NCBI GenBank assembly: GCA_036924085.1
Contig: JAVGWX010000005.1
Coordinates: 82,326,666 to 82,390,665, forward strand
Direction: 5' to 3'
Length of the DNA stretch: 64,000 bases
Source: Ariolimax columbianus
Lineage: Eukaryota > Mollusca > Gastropoda > Stylommatophora > Arionidae
Numbering within the stretch: the first letter of the stretch is position 1; every line of letters starts with the position of its first letter. The position numbers and the translations under genes were made by a program. The notes under the pieces were generated by a model. The model was not told the DNA's origin. It did no database searches and worked only from the letters and a program-made list of their open reading frames with translations. Shown one piece after another: positions 45,021 to 55,665 of the stretch.

Positions 45021-46185
45021 TTTGCAACCATACTTCCCCCGGAACCCAAACACTTTGGTTTCCCGGAAGCTGCCCGCAGAGTCATCGAAGCAACTCCTGC
45101 GGATCGCTAGTCGGCATCGTTTATGGTCAGAACTACGACGGTATCTGATCGTCTTCGCGCCTCTGACTTTCGTTCTTGATTAATGAAAACATTCTTGACA
45201 AATGCTTTCGCAGTAGCTCGTCTTGCGGCGATCCAAGAATTTCACCTCTAACGCCGCAATACGAATGCCCCCGTTTGTCCCTGTTAATCATTACCTCCAG
45301 TTCCGAAAACCAACAAAATAGAACCGAGGTCCTATTCCATTATTCCATGCACCATTATTCAGGCAGCCGAGGCCTGCTTTGAACACTCTAATTTTTCAAA
45401 GTAAACGCGCCGGCCACCCAGGACGCTCAGCGAAGAGCACCCGTGGGAGAGAGCCGGCAGACGGTAGGGCAGGAGACAACGGGCAGTGAACCGGCGCGAG
45501 CCGGACCGCCCGCCTGCGCCTGAGATCCAACTACGAGCTTTTTAACTGCAACAACTTTAATATACGCTATTGGAGCTGGAATTACCGCGGCTGCTGGCAC
45601 CAGACTTGCCCTCCAATAGATCCTCGTTAAAGGGTTTAAAGTGTACTCATTCCAATTACGGGGCCTCGAAAGAGTCCCGTATTGTTATTTTTCGTCACTA
45701 CCTCCCCGTGCCGGGAGTGGGTAAGTTGCGCGCCTGCTGCCTTCCTTGGATGTGGTAGCCGTTTCTCATGCTCCCTCTCCGGAATCGAACCCTGATTCCC
45801 CGTTACCCGTTACAAACATGGTAGGCATGTCACGTACCATCGACATTTGATAGGGCAGACATTTGAAAGATGCGTCGCCGGCACATGAGGCCATGCGATC
45901 AGCACAAAGTTATCCAGAGTCACCAGTGGGGACGCCGCAACCCCGCGAGGGGAAACGACGATTGGTTTTGAACTAATAAAAGCGCTCTTTCCGCGAGGGT
46001 CGGAGCTTGGTAAGCATGTATTAGCTCTAGAATTGCCACAGTTATCCAAGTAGGATCGTGTCATCTAAGGAACCTCGACTGATTTAATGAGCCATTCGCG
46101 GTTTCACCGTGAGACAGTGTGAACTTAGACATGCATGGCTTAATCTTTGAGACAAGCATATGACTACTGGCAGGATCAACCAGAT
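44948..46185 (-). rRNA. 18S rRNA, 5' two thirds, truncated
   Basis: On the minus strand it starts at ATCTGGTTGATCCTGCCAGT (conserved 18S 5' end) and proceeds colinearly through GCATGTCTAAGTTCACAC, the GGTAATTCCAGCTCCAATAG block (about 45560-45590), a GC-rich V4 region (about 45400-45530), and ends in GGCTTAATTTGACTCAACAC near 44948. The 3' third, ITS, 5.8S and 28S are absent here. Conserved blocks look intact, suggesting recent origin, but it cannot make a functional rRNA. Confidence 0.95.
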
Positions 46186-46820
46186 ATCTGTCGGAGACGT
46201 ACGTACTGCGCACACCGGTCGGCGGAGGACGGGTGTGTAAAAAGCCTCACTGGGACGGCCGCAGGGACCGACTGACGGGACGGACGGACGGTTGTTCCAC
46301 CCGTCCCTCACTCCGTCGACCTAGGACCGCCTGACAGGGGCCTCCCACACGCACCAGACGACCGACCGACCGGGCTCGCTCGAGGAGGGATGGCAGCGCT
46401 CTGTGCAGAACGGATCCCAACGACCTCGGCGATGAATTTCACTGGGACTAGAGACAATTTGGCCTGCCGGCCTGCCCTTCTCCGTAGGGAGAACGCAGGG
46501 CCTCGAGGCAACGATTCCTGCTTTCCATTTGCCGGTCACAAGCTCTTTGCGAGAGTCGGACCACCAGCGAGACGTACTGTCGAGCTCTGCTATAAGCCTT
46601 AGATAAATCACCACGGACGGACCACGTTTCCTGATACGGACCAGACTAGCACACCTCGGTGGAGGAGCCACTACCACAAACCGCACCCAATTCGCACTAC
46701 GGGGAAAGGCAGGCGAGCGTTTTCCGCAAGCCCGCGCTATCGCTCCGCCTGGCGGGACTGAGATCGCTTTACGAACACTGGTTGAAATTGAGTCGCTGCG
46801 GCGAGACAACTACCCCAGAT
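46186..46820 (-). other. Probable 5' external transcribed spacer of rDNA
   Basis: GC-rich, unlike the AT-rich surroundings, with GACGGACGGACGG and GACCGACCGACCG motifs, and directly abutting the 18S 5' end. The upstream limit coincides with the 12-bp direct repeat at 46821. Whether 46820 is the Pol I start site or a truncation point cannot be told from this window. Confidence 0.65.
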
Positions 46821-46905
46821 AGTACGGGGTTCAACTCCCGTTACAGACACGCTCCGGTTGACCCAAATGTAAATGCACGAAATGAGGAAACTGCCATCCC
46901 ACTGC
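46821..46905 (+). mobile_element. tRNA-like SINE D, 3' part
   Basis: AGTACGGGGTTCAACTCCCG completes the B box split at 39459. The following GACACGCTCCGGTTGACCCA + AATGTAAATG resembles the end of the SINE-like piece at 6676-6855. Confidence 0.65.
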
Positions 46906-47316
46906 ATAAATAATCTGTGACCTCGTAAAACAGTCTCTAACACTTCATCCCCAACAGCATTAATTGCTTTTGGTTTAACCTTTTCTTCCTATTCTCCTCT
47001 AACAGTGGCTGTCACGAAGCACAACCAAACAGGTCAGGCCAGAGATGACCAAAGTGGTTCTCTGCAAACTGTCGTGACACGAATTAGCAATGAAGAGATC
47101 AAAGGTGGCTCACAGCGGCGCGCAAAAGAACAACGAAAGGAGGATGTATTTCCACTAAGCCACACACTGCCAAGGTTAGTTTTTCAGTTTGTACGCAGTT
47201 ATGTCTTGAGTGAGAATAGTAGTTGTAGTTGTGGTGGTATTTGTGGCAGAGATTCTTATTTTTGACTGAAGTAGATTGCATTGTACTACCTTTCGAGCTT
47301 TATGGATCACTGCATT
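46906..47316. other. Unassigned intronic sequence
   Basis: No gene recognised. GATCACTGCATT at 47305-47316 is the left target duplication of the next SINE. Confidence 0.4.
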
Positions 47317-47564
47317 TTTTGTTTTTTCGTTCGCCTTATTTCTCTATTCCCCAAGGCGGTGTGTGTTGTACTGTGGTTTTTATTTTGCGCCTGTTGGCCC
47401 AATGCATCCGACTTCAGCATGCATTTTATGTAAGGGTCTGCTTCCTCCTGCATTTTCTAAGGGTTTGCTTCCCCGGGGCTACGGCCGGTGCTGTGATGGG
47501 GATCGAACCCAGCACCTTCGGGTCGTGAGCCGTGCCACTTAACCATTAGGCCACGCCGTCCCCC
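47317..47564 (-). mobile_element. SINE A, copy 2, with 12-bp target duplication
   Basis: Flanked by GATCACTGCATT at 47305-47316 and 47565-47576. On the minus strand it reads GGGGGACGGCGTGGCCTAAT + GGTTAAGTGGCACGGC (A box), GGTGCTGGGTTCGATCCC (B box, perfect), and a body with GCAGGAGGAAGCAGACCC and GTCGGATGCATTGGGCC. The perfect duplication indicates recent retroposition. Confidence 0.95.
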
Positions 47565-47879
47565 GATCACTGCATTCGACTTCAGCAATATTTTTGTATG
47601 AGTATAGTTCCCATAAGAGTACAACTTTGCCTAATGTAATCATGTATATGTTTGCGTTGGACTCGTGCCACTGACTACTTTAATGATCTCTCGAGATCTA
47701 AAATAAAGCACATAGATGTCCCCAACTTTGAAGAGATGTGAAAACATATTAGACAATCTCTACCATCACTACTGGACAACCTCTATTGAGACACCGCAAT
47801 CCTCAGACTAGCCACTAATCTCAGTAGGTATAGTTCAGGAAACGTGAGTCACCACAATCCTCAGACTAGCCACTGATCT

Positions 47880-48105
47880 CAGTAGGTTATAGATCAGTAA
47901 ACGTTTGAACCAGTTTAAAAGATTCCATTAACTAGAGAGGGACAAGTGATATCTTTAGATATAGATCAGTGAACGTTTGAAACCGTTTCAAAGATTCCAT
48001 TAACTAGAGAGTGACAAATGATATCTTTAGGTATAGATCAGTAAACGTTTGAAACCGTTTCAAAGATTCCATTAACAAGAGAGTGGCGAATGCTATCTTT
48101 AGGTA
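47880..48105. repeat. 72-bp tandem repeat, about 3 units
   Basis: AGATCAGTRAACGTTTGAAA + CCGTTTCAAAGATTCCATTA + ACTAGAGAGTGACAAATGAT + ATCTTTAGRTAT repeats at 72-bp spacing (47891, 47963, 48035). The last unit merges into a 75-codon open frame. Confidence 0.9.
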
Positions 48106-48354
48106 TATTCAAGTTAACGACTGAAAGACATGGAAAAGACAAAATGTGCTTTCCTAGATCATTGTGTGAACCTGAACACATGTATCTTGCAAATTCATTT
48201 GACTCAAATTGCAAAATGAGACAAGATAATGGGTACTCAAATATGGCACACATAGACTCTTGGAAACAAAATAGAAGACTGAAGCAAGTGTCTGCACTGG
48301 ATTTAGCAGAATATGAAAACCCTATGCACCATTTACAAAAAGAGAGAGAAATAT
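48103..48354 (+). other. Unassigned open frame, possible missing PLEKHG5 exon
   Basis: An open frame (GIFKLTTERHGKDKMCFPRS...) runs from an acceptor-like CTATCTTTAG at 48093-48102 to TAA at about 48354-48356. Entering at 48103 would complete the codon left by the exon ending at 23485. No donor of good quality leaves it in phase 2, and the residues match nothing I know. Chance is the more likely explanation. Confidence 0.15.
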
Positions 48355-48359
48355 AAACA

Positions 48360-48769
48360 AGTTTTAAGGACAACCATTGGGAAGATTTCTACCTGCCGGT
48401 CATAAAAACACACTTTATAGAAAAGATGGCCACCAAATAAACTACACCAATTTTCCTGAAGACATGTACGCTGGAGACAGACAATAACTACCGACCAGTG
48501 ACAGTCTCGGTCGGTCTATACGGTTAGAGCAGCTTTCTAATCAACCCCGTTTGCAGCTTATGGTACATATAGGAAATACAAGGATGGGTCCTGAAACGAC
48601 TTTTGGGATTCATCCGACGAAAAGCGTTCAAATGTTGAAGCGCAGACCGGGTCTATTAAAACAGCCGTTGAGATTTTGTATCAAATGTTTGAATTAAGAG
48701 AATTGTTGTCTCTAGACTCGGTACTGGCGGCACTGAAGCACACCCACATACAACAAAAACGATATATTT
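48360..48769. other. Unassigned intronic sequence
   Basis: No feature recognised. Confidence 0.4.
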
Positions 48770-48960
48770 ATAGTAAGATTAGTGAACAACAACATAATCA
48801 CAACCCACGCCATCAACGTTACCCTCAACGGATCTCAACGGGCAATCGACATAGCGGGATACCAGGATACTCGATTGCTGACAGACTGGCAAATATAGGA
48901 GACTCCAAAGAACAAAAAATGGAGACCCTGCAGTAACTACACAGCTAAACTAATCCTTAG
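48770..48960 (+). pseudogene. LINE-F RNase H scrap
   Basis: INVTLNGSQRAIDIAGYQDT in one frame, then IADRLANIGDSKEQK in another. This parallels the IADRLANIGA block at about 37790 (RNase H final Asp region). Confidence 0.45.
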
Positions 48961-49230
48961 AAATAATACAATCAGTATGCAGACACTGCTCGTATAGACA
49001 CCTACTCATTGGGGGGGATAGGAGTTTTACACTCACCGCCGACAATGCCAATGTATTGTATTGCGCAGTGCAACTACAAAAGAGGACCTCTACGTATGTA
49101 ATAAAGGCATTGCGCTGTCAATGCTCAGTCTTGCTCTCCTTCTTCTTCTCGTTCGACACGTTTTTTTTTGGTTTAAATTACGTCTACACGTGATGTCCAG
49201 TACTCTGGATAAGATTGGTGTAGGGATGAG

Positions 49231-49518
49231 TTATTCAAGGCTGCAGACAGCTTTGTGTGAAAGATCCGTCTCCGTTGACGTGCTCAATTTGTAATTGACT
49301 AAGCATATACAAGTGGTGCAGGATATAGTCGGCTGTCTATGTTGCTTGTCCACCAATTCTAACTTGTGTAAGTGATCCATTAATCTGTTATGTCTAGTTC
49401 TCATGGTGAACAGAATCACTTGCCCCGCTAGATCAAGGCAGTGGTAGTTGTCTCTCGTTTTGCCACCTGCGCTTATTACTTGGATAAAAGTCTTCTTTTC
49501 TTCCTGCAGAGACTTCAC
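49231..49518 (-). pseudogene. LINE-A-related C-terminal scrap
   Basis: Minus strand: LDLAGQVILFTMRTRHNRLM + DHLHKLELVD, clearly related to the LINE-A block REQVVVFRLRTGHNRLRYHL + FNKLKIGGTD but much diverged, followed by a decayed Cys motif (CTTCICL). It is an older relative rather than a recent LINE-A copy. Confidence 0.6.
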
Positions 49519-49943
49519 AGTACGAGCACCATATCGATTGTTTTTGGACTTTTATGTAGACATAACAAAAAAATCTGAGCGGGTTGCCTGGTAACATGGT
49601 TTCTGGTTCGCCTCATGGCCTGGTACCTCTGTCTTCAACTTTGAATTCGTCTTAACCTCGATTGCTGTCCCTTCTTACCTCCCCAAGCTTTGGCAAGATT
49701 ACTGGGCATAACAGGATCCACCAACATGTAGGTAAGGTAGGCGTTGACAGCAGAGACAATACGACATACCAGTCATATATTCCGCAAGCACTGCCCCATT
49801 GGGACCCAAATTGCTAAGTAAATATTGGAGAGAAGCAGCAACAACGGGAGATGACTTCATATTTCCTCTGACTTGCTTTAGTTCCCGAGTTATGTTCCAT
49901 GAACAAATAACTATGTTAGATTTATTCTGACCAGTATATGGCT
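49519..49943. other. Unassigned intronic sequence
   Basis: No feature recognised. Confidence 0.4.
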
Positions 49944-49947
49944 TTCT

Positions 49948-49979
<32 letters not shown>

Positions 49980-49980
49980 A

Positions 49981-50033
<53 letters not shown>

Positions 50034-50128
50034 GTCCACCTATACATCTACTCACCTACCTATCTACCTAACTACCTACCCATATATCTATATATCTATC
50101 TATCTACCAATCTCCCTACCAATCCATA

Positions 50129-50195
<67 letters not shown>

Positions 50196-50216
50196 TTATC
50201 TATCAATCAATCAATC

Positions 50217-50305
<89 letters not shown>

Positions 50306-50362
50306 CTATTTTCTGTTTTATTACCAACACATATACAAGATATATGTGTGCATATTTAAATG

Positions 50363-50400
<38 letters not shown>

Positions 50401-50425
50401 GATGTGTATGTGTGTGTGTGTGTGT
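49944..50425. repeat. Compound microsatellite (CTAT)n, (TA)n, (TG)n
   Basis: CTAT repeats at 49950-50030 and 50130-50200 with degenerate ACCT forms between, (TA)n at 50217-50300, and (TG)n at 50378-50425. Long Tyr/Ile/Leu/Ser frames across it are artefacts. Confidence 0.97.
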
Positions 50426-52054
50426 GTTATATGTTTCTATCAATATGTTTATCTATTGTCGGTTTATGCGCCTACTTTTTTGCACGCCTGCCTACGTATT
50501 CTTCTTCTTCGGCCTTCGTCCTGGAAGGACGTTGTGCCGTAGTTTACAGCGAGGATTCGATATCTGCGCATATCGGTCCAACAAATGCTATTTTGGCTGG
50601 TCGTTTTGTGAACCCTGTTTGTCTTCCCACTGTGATCCTTATTCTCGTATCCAGACTACACTAGCGCAGTCTGTTTACAGCGCCGCCACTTGGAGGCGAA
50701 ATAGAATCCAGGTGAGCTCTGGTTTGGCTGACCCTCAGTCGCTGACTGCTGTCAACTCATTCATTGTGCTGCATCTTCGGCCAGTCTCGCCTCCAGTATA
50801 CCTGTCTAACTATCTATATGTCCAACTGATCGTCTCTCCATCCGTCCCTCCGGCTGTACACACTTAATTCGTCCTCGCAGGATTTACTCACTAGTAAATT
50901 CATATTTGATTTCAATCTTCAGTATGTTGTTGTTTCATTTATTGCAATGGCAGTATCTAACACGGTGGTCGTTGAATTATGTATGTGAGTTCACATATTT
51001 GACTTTAATGTCATTTCTATGGAAACATTAAATCGAAGCTGCACTGATACTGAAGGTTAAAAATAATAATTTAAAAGTGTGCATGGCTCATTTACCAGAT
51101 CTGACAAAGACTTTATGTCCGTATGTTTCCTTTGTTTCAGTTTGTGGTTTGGTTAGTGAGTCCTACCTGTTTCTCTTGTTTGTATCGACTCTATTTACTA
51201 TGGTTGTCGTCGAAGTCAGGGTACACTAATTTCCTTGCCGAGAACCCCATCGTGATCAGGACAAAATACCTACACAAGGCTACTAAGCTTTTAGGCGTCT
51301 GTGTCAGTTATCAACACTTTCAGGAAGGTGAACCCCAGCTTGACTCTGACAACAGATCCGCCTAAATATCTGAAAGTATGACACCTCTATGGCTGTTATG
51401 AGTTCTTTCTTAGTCGTGAATCCTAATATTGACAGGACTACGGGTCCACTACCGTCCCTGAATGTTTGATGTCCTTAAATATCAGTTTCTGTATTCATAA
51501 ATCTTAGCTCAGGTCAAGTGCCATCTCCAAATCGAAGGTAAACATAAATAGATCACCAAAGTCCTCTGTGTCTCGTCATGATGGATCAATCTACCAGCCA
51601 GGCTGTGTCCTATCCGTCTGTGGATGGTATCCTCCCCCTTACAGCGTCGTCTACCTCTGGCACGTTGTCTACACCTTCGCTTCCAGCATTGTTTTTTGTG
51701 AGGCGTTATATCTTTTTATATGACCGAAATATCATATCTGTTGGAATATGATTTTGTTTATCAATTCTCTTAGCACCTCTAATTTCACTACCACTTCATT
51801 ATGTGTATTATTTTTTTCTCATGAGAGAACACCATATTTACATCTACATTTCAAAGGCATCAATTCTCTTCTCCAATCGTGTGTCCATTGTCCATGCTTC
51901 TGCGCCATCCTGAAAAGACGAATATGCATATCACATAATCACTTTCATTAGTATGTATGAATCTATGAGTTTGTATGTCATTATATGACTCACACCTTCA
52001 CATACGCCTGAACTTCTGAAGCTTAAACATTAATGCTTTGTGAATTTGTTACAG
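50426..52054. other. Unassigned intronic sequence
   Basis: No gene or repeat recognised up to the acceptor of the next exon (TTTGTTACAG ending 52054). Confidence 0.4.
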
Positions 52055-52127
52055 ATACAAAGAAATACTCACGAACACGGGGAACACGGGCAGCCATACG
52101 GCGATCTCAAAGAAGAGAGGAGAAAAT
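52055..52127 (+). CDS. PLEKHG5: PLEKHG5-like Rho GEF, short basic exon (probable)
   Basis: A 73-bp exon with acceptor TGAATTTGTTACAG and near-consensus donor AAAAT|GTAAGT. Read so that it ends in phase 0 and joins the exon at 55530, it codes YKEILTNTGN...TAISKKRGEN followed by ATSSFSFFTLKF. This is consistent with the SKKK-rich linker that precedes FTLKF in PLEKHG5. That frame requires entry after two bases of a codon, whereas the exon ending at 23485 leaves one, so an exon is missing between them. The alternative frame (TKKYSRTRGTRAAIRRSQRR) would be compatible upstream but not downstream. Confidence 0.55.
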
Positions 52128-52198
52128 GTAAGTTAAATAGTTAGCTAGATAAGCATGTTTGGGAGCCAACTTACGATGATCTGCATAACAAGGGACTT

Positions 52199-52823
52199 GA
52201 GATGGTAAAACGTTTCAAATATCTGGGATCGTTGATCAGTGAAGAGGGATCAAAGCCAGAGGTAATTGCAAGAATAGCACAAACAACAGCGGCGCTGACT
52301 CGGCTGAAACCTATATGGCAAGACAAGCGGCTCGCCCTCGGCATAAAAGTTAGACTAACGCGCTCTGGTGCTATCAATATTTCTGTATGCCTGCGAGACC
52401 TGGACCATTACAACAGATATCCAGGGCAGAATATATGCAATGGAAATGAGGTGCTATAGAAAACTCCTAAATGTTACATATAAAGATCGTGTCATGAACG
52501 TAGAAATACGTCAGAGAGTTGAAGACGCTATTGGTCCTTTTGAAGATCTGTTCACAGCTATCAAAAGACGAAAGATGGCCTGGTGCGGGCACGTTGCGAG
52601 GTCCAACGGAATTACCAACTCGGTACTCTTTGGTTCCGTACCGGGACAGAGAGGGCGAGGACGTCCAAGGAAGAGATGGGTGGACAATATCACTGAGTGG
52701 TCAGGCCTTCGTCCCGGTGAGATACGTCAGGCGGCGACAGACAGAGAGGGATGGCGTGGGATTTTGGGAGTGTCTTCGTGTGTGCCCCAACGACCTGATG
52801 GGTTACGGGATGAACTGAACTGA
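52199..52823 (+). pseudogene. LINE RT C-terminal fragment in PLEKHG5 intron
   Basis: VKRFKYLGSLISEEGSKPEV, RIAQTTAALTRLKPIWQDKR, then after a frameshift near 52360 LYACETWTI, MEMRCYRKLLNVTYKDRVMN, RRKMAWCGHVAR, RGRPRKRWVDNITEWSG and a natural-looking end at GLRDELN*. It carries one clear frameshift and is well preserved. The YLGS, ETWT, GHVxR and RGRPxxRWxD blocks are typical of RTE/CR1-like LINE C-termini. It does not match LINE-A or LINE-B. Confidence 0.8.
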
Positions 52824-52973
52824 TAACAAGAGAATATTGGAAAAAGAGTTGAATTTGGAAGACAATAATTTGTCGGAAAGACACCCTTCTCATTGCATTT
52901 GGCACGGGGCTGTCTCTCAACGTGCTCATGGACGATTGGGGCGACGGACCTTGTCGCCTAAGCAGATTCCCAC

Positions 52974-53075
52974 CTGCCTACTTACCTACCTACCTACCTG
53001 CCTACTGTCCTACCTACCTATCTGCCTGTCGACCTAGCTACCAATCTACTTACTTGCCTACTTGCCTACCTGCTG
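52974..53075. repeat. CTAC-rich simple repeat
   Basis: Degenerate (CTAC)n with CTGC variants. Confidence 0.8.
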
Positions 53076-53831
53076 AAACCATACCGTAAACAATGGATTC
53101 AGGGTGTCATAAAAGTTGAATAAGGTAAACCAAACGTAGTGCTGGACATGTACTTCACCATCTGGATTCACAGTAAAATGGCGATGAAGTAGACGTTATG
53201 ACGATATAAACTGCATGTGTGAATGTGAATATTTTTTTTAAAAACAGTTGCATAGTCATTTTAAAAGTAAAAACACAAATCTATTGAAAGACTAGGACAA
53301 AAGGAAAAATAACCAAACAAATGAGCCGCCACAGCTGAGAGAAAATGTCGCCCGCCTCTCAAAAAAAACTAAAGCGCGAAACGGTGGAATTTCAGGTCTC
53401 GCAAATTTCAAACCTACTCTGGTCTCAATATCCAACGCCTAGACATATTAGAGATTGACGAAAAATCTCGGAGATCCCGTTTATACGATGAGCAAGTAGA
53501 AGTACACTTAGCAGCTGTAAATTGATAAAAGTTTAGTTGCTTTTCGGGCAAAATTATTAAAGTAATGAAATTCCCACTTAATTCACAACCTACCTTCATC
53601 CAGGTCTAGTAAGTCGCAGGAAGCAAACATTGAAACAAAACAGATCGTACTACGGATAGTCCTCGGCTTCTTCTCGGCATATATACATATATAAAGAGGC
53701 TGCTTAGCCTATGGGCGAAACTCGCCTAGTTTTCACAATCCCAACGTTCCGGGTTCGATTCCCTCTTGTGTCCAGTTTGGCAGAAACTGGGTTTTTTCTC
53801 GGGCTAATGCTCCTCCACGTACAGAAAGTAA
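53076..53831. other. Unassigned intronic sequence
   Basis: AT-rich. A possible B-box-like GGGTTCGATTCC at 53751 lies about 50 bp after TAGCCTATGGGCG; this could be a tRNA-derived SINE head but is too short to call. Confidence 0.35.
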
Positions 53832-54055
53832 TGCCAACCTACCGTACTGCACACTTGCCAACCTACCGTACTGCACACTTGCCAACCTACCGTACTGCAC
53901 ACTTGCCAACCTACCGTACTGCACACTTGACAACCTACCGTACGGCACACTTGCCAACCTACCGTACTGCACACTTGCCAACCTACCGTACTGCACACTT
54001 GCCAACCTACCGTACTGCACACTTGCCAACCTACCGTACTGCATACTTGCCAAGA
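53832..54055. repeat. 24-bp minisatellite, about 9 units
   Basis: CAACCTACCGTACTGCACAC + TTGC repeated almost perfectly. Twenty-four is a multiple of three, so it reads as octapeptide LPTYRTAH in one frame and QVCSTVGW on the other strand; no gene is implied. Confidence 0.96.
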
Positions 54056-54339
54056 AACTTATACCAGCCAAACAGGTGGCGATTGTAAGAAGCTACGGTC
54101 TGTAAAAGGACATGTGACTTATTTTATATATATACATTAGTCACCTACAATGGACAACATAAGAACATTATAGAGTAAATAAACATTTGACCAACCTCTG
54201 CTAAAGTATTTATGTCAATAGCCAATGTTCAGTAAGAACAAACGCAGGTTCTGCATAAAAATGTCAAATTAGAACATGTGTACGGCATGAATGTGTACGA
54301 TTTCCTTTACTGTGTATCACATATATAGAGGCATCAATT

Positions 54340-55117
54340 CTATTGACTGCGAGGTCAGTAACAGAATCTCCAAGGCCAGTGCTGCCTTTAAGGAGGTTGC
54401 GCAACAGTGTCTGTAATCGGAGCGGTCTTAGGCTTGATACGAAACTCAAAGTCTACCGAGCCGTAGTGCTCCCCACCCTTCTTTATGCCAGTGAGACGTG
54501 GACTGTGTACATCAGGCATGCTAGGAACATAAACCACTTCCATTCAAGGGGTCTCCGTAGATTGTTCCAAATTACGTGGTAGGATAGGGTACCAGACACT
54601 GAGATCCTCATAAAGGCAAAAATGCCGAGCATCCACACACTGTTGCAGAAGACCTAGATCAGATGGGCCGGCCACGTCGTGCGCATGCCAGACAACCGCA
54701 TCCCAAAACAACTAATGTATGGTGAGCTGAAAGATATCCTGCGTTAAGCCGGTGGCCAAAAGAAAAGTATCAAAGACTCCCTCAAAGTATCTCTGACACG
54801 CTTCAGCATCGATGCAAACGCGTGGGAATGTCTCGCATAGGACCGCAAGGCATGACGTAGAACGACAGAGGAACCTCCATTGCTAAGGAGCGCCGGACCT
54901 CCGAAGCACAGAAAAAACAAACTTTGCGTAAAGACAAAACAACTGACATTCACATGTCTAATTCTGACATTAAATATCACGTATGTTGAAGGATTTGCCG
55001 TGCCTGAATTGGACTATACAACCACCTCCGAACTCACTGGTGAGGTGCAACACAACATGTTAGACTGCTGTTATCATCATCGCCTGCGATGGACAGCTAT
55101 TATTATTATTATTATAT
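54340..55117 (+). pseudogene. LINE-B RT C-terminal fragment with (ATT)n tail
   Basis: Plus strand, mixed frames: NRISKASAAFKE, LDTKLKVYRAVVLPTLLYAS + ETWTVY, RHARNINHFHSRGLRRLFQI, MPSIHTLLQK, IRWAGHVVRMPDNRIPKQLM, then a decayed zinc-finger block ending in IGLYNHLRTHW. The 3' end is CATCGCCTGCGATGGACAGC + (TAT)n, the LINE-B terminus. Several frameshifts. Confidence 0.85.
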
Positions 55118-55529
55118 AGACGCAATATGTAAAATATAAGTAATCATATAGTATGAAGAAGAAATAGGTTAACATATAGATAGACAAATATATCCACAAC
55201 AAAAATAATAATTTAGAACAGCCAATGCAGGTGAACAGCCTCAGTGAACACTTAAATGTACTTTTCTGCTAAGGACCAATCAATAATGGCAACTTCACAA
55301 AAACAACAGCATGGACATATCACCAATCTTAATGAGGTCTGTACGGATTATAGTATGAACACCGGCATAGAGAGAATCAAAGTTATGACATTTGAGGGAA
55401 ATGAAATAGTTGTAGTATCCCCTTGCAGTCATGACTGACTATACTTTATATTATTGACTTCATGTTATTCAGTTCACATCAAATATTTGGTACACTTCAT
55501 ATGTTCGGTTGTTGTCTTTCTATCCCCAG
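55118..55529. other. Intronic sequence before the RBD exon
   Basis: No feature apart from the acceptor TCTTTCTATCCCCAG ending at 55529. An alternative in-phase acceptor at 55472 would add 19 codons. Confidence 0.4.
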
Positions 55530-55630
55530 GCGACGAGCAGTTTTAGCTTCTTTACACTGAAATTTGGAGGCTCGTTCAACAACAATGAAGAATTAGTTGT
55601 ACTTCCCGCCTCTTCCAGCGTGACACTCAG
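55530..55630 (+). CDS. PLEKHG5: PLEKHG5-like Rho GEF, Ras-binding-like domain exon 1
   Basis: 101 bp, phase 0 at entry and phase 2 at exit (CTCAG|GTATTC). Codes ATSSFSFFTLKFGG...EELVVLPASSSVTLR. FTLKF followed by an acidic strand, V-x-P and a Ser/Leu turn is the pattern at the start of the N-terminal ubiquitin-like Ras-binding domain of PLEKHG5 (my recollection of the vertebrate protein). It joins seamlessly to 56662. Confidence 0.8.
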
Positions 55631-55665
55631 GTATTCTCTCAAAGACATTGCTTGTTTGAATAAAA

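Larger units (their letters stand above)
39460..46820 (-). mobile_element. Single 7.36-kb insertion: pre-rRNA/18S joined to LINE-A
   Basis: Bounded by the direct repeat AGTACGGGGTTC at 39448-39459 and 46821-46832, inside one tRNA-like SINE. On the minus strand the insert reads: 5'ETS-like sequence (46820-46186), 18S from its first base to about nucleotide 1,240 (46185-44948), 18S-containing tandem repeats (to about 44330), a structured leader (to about 43394), the LINE-A ORF2 (43393-39486) and a (GAA)n tail (CTT run 39459-39475). All parts share one orientation. A target duplication around the whole implies one integration event. Alternatives are a chance 12-bp match, or successive events that happen to share an end. 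Confidence 0.75.

Noticed and set aside
44948..46185. Functional 18S rRNA gene
   Set aside because: Only the 5' two thirds is present; the 3' third, ITS, 5.8S and 28S are missing and the sequence runs into tandem repeats and a LINE.
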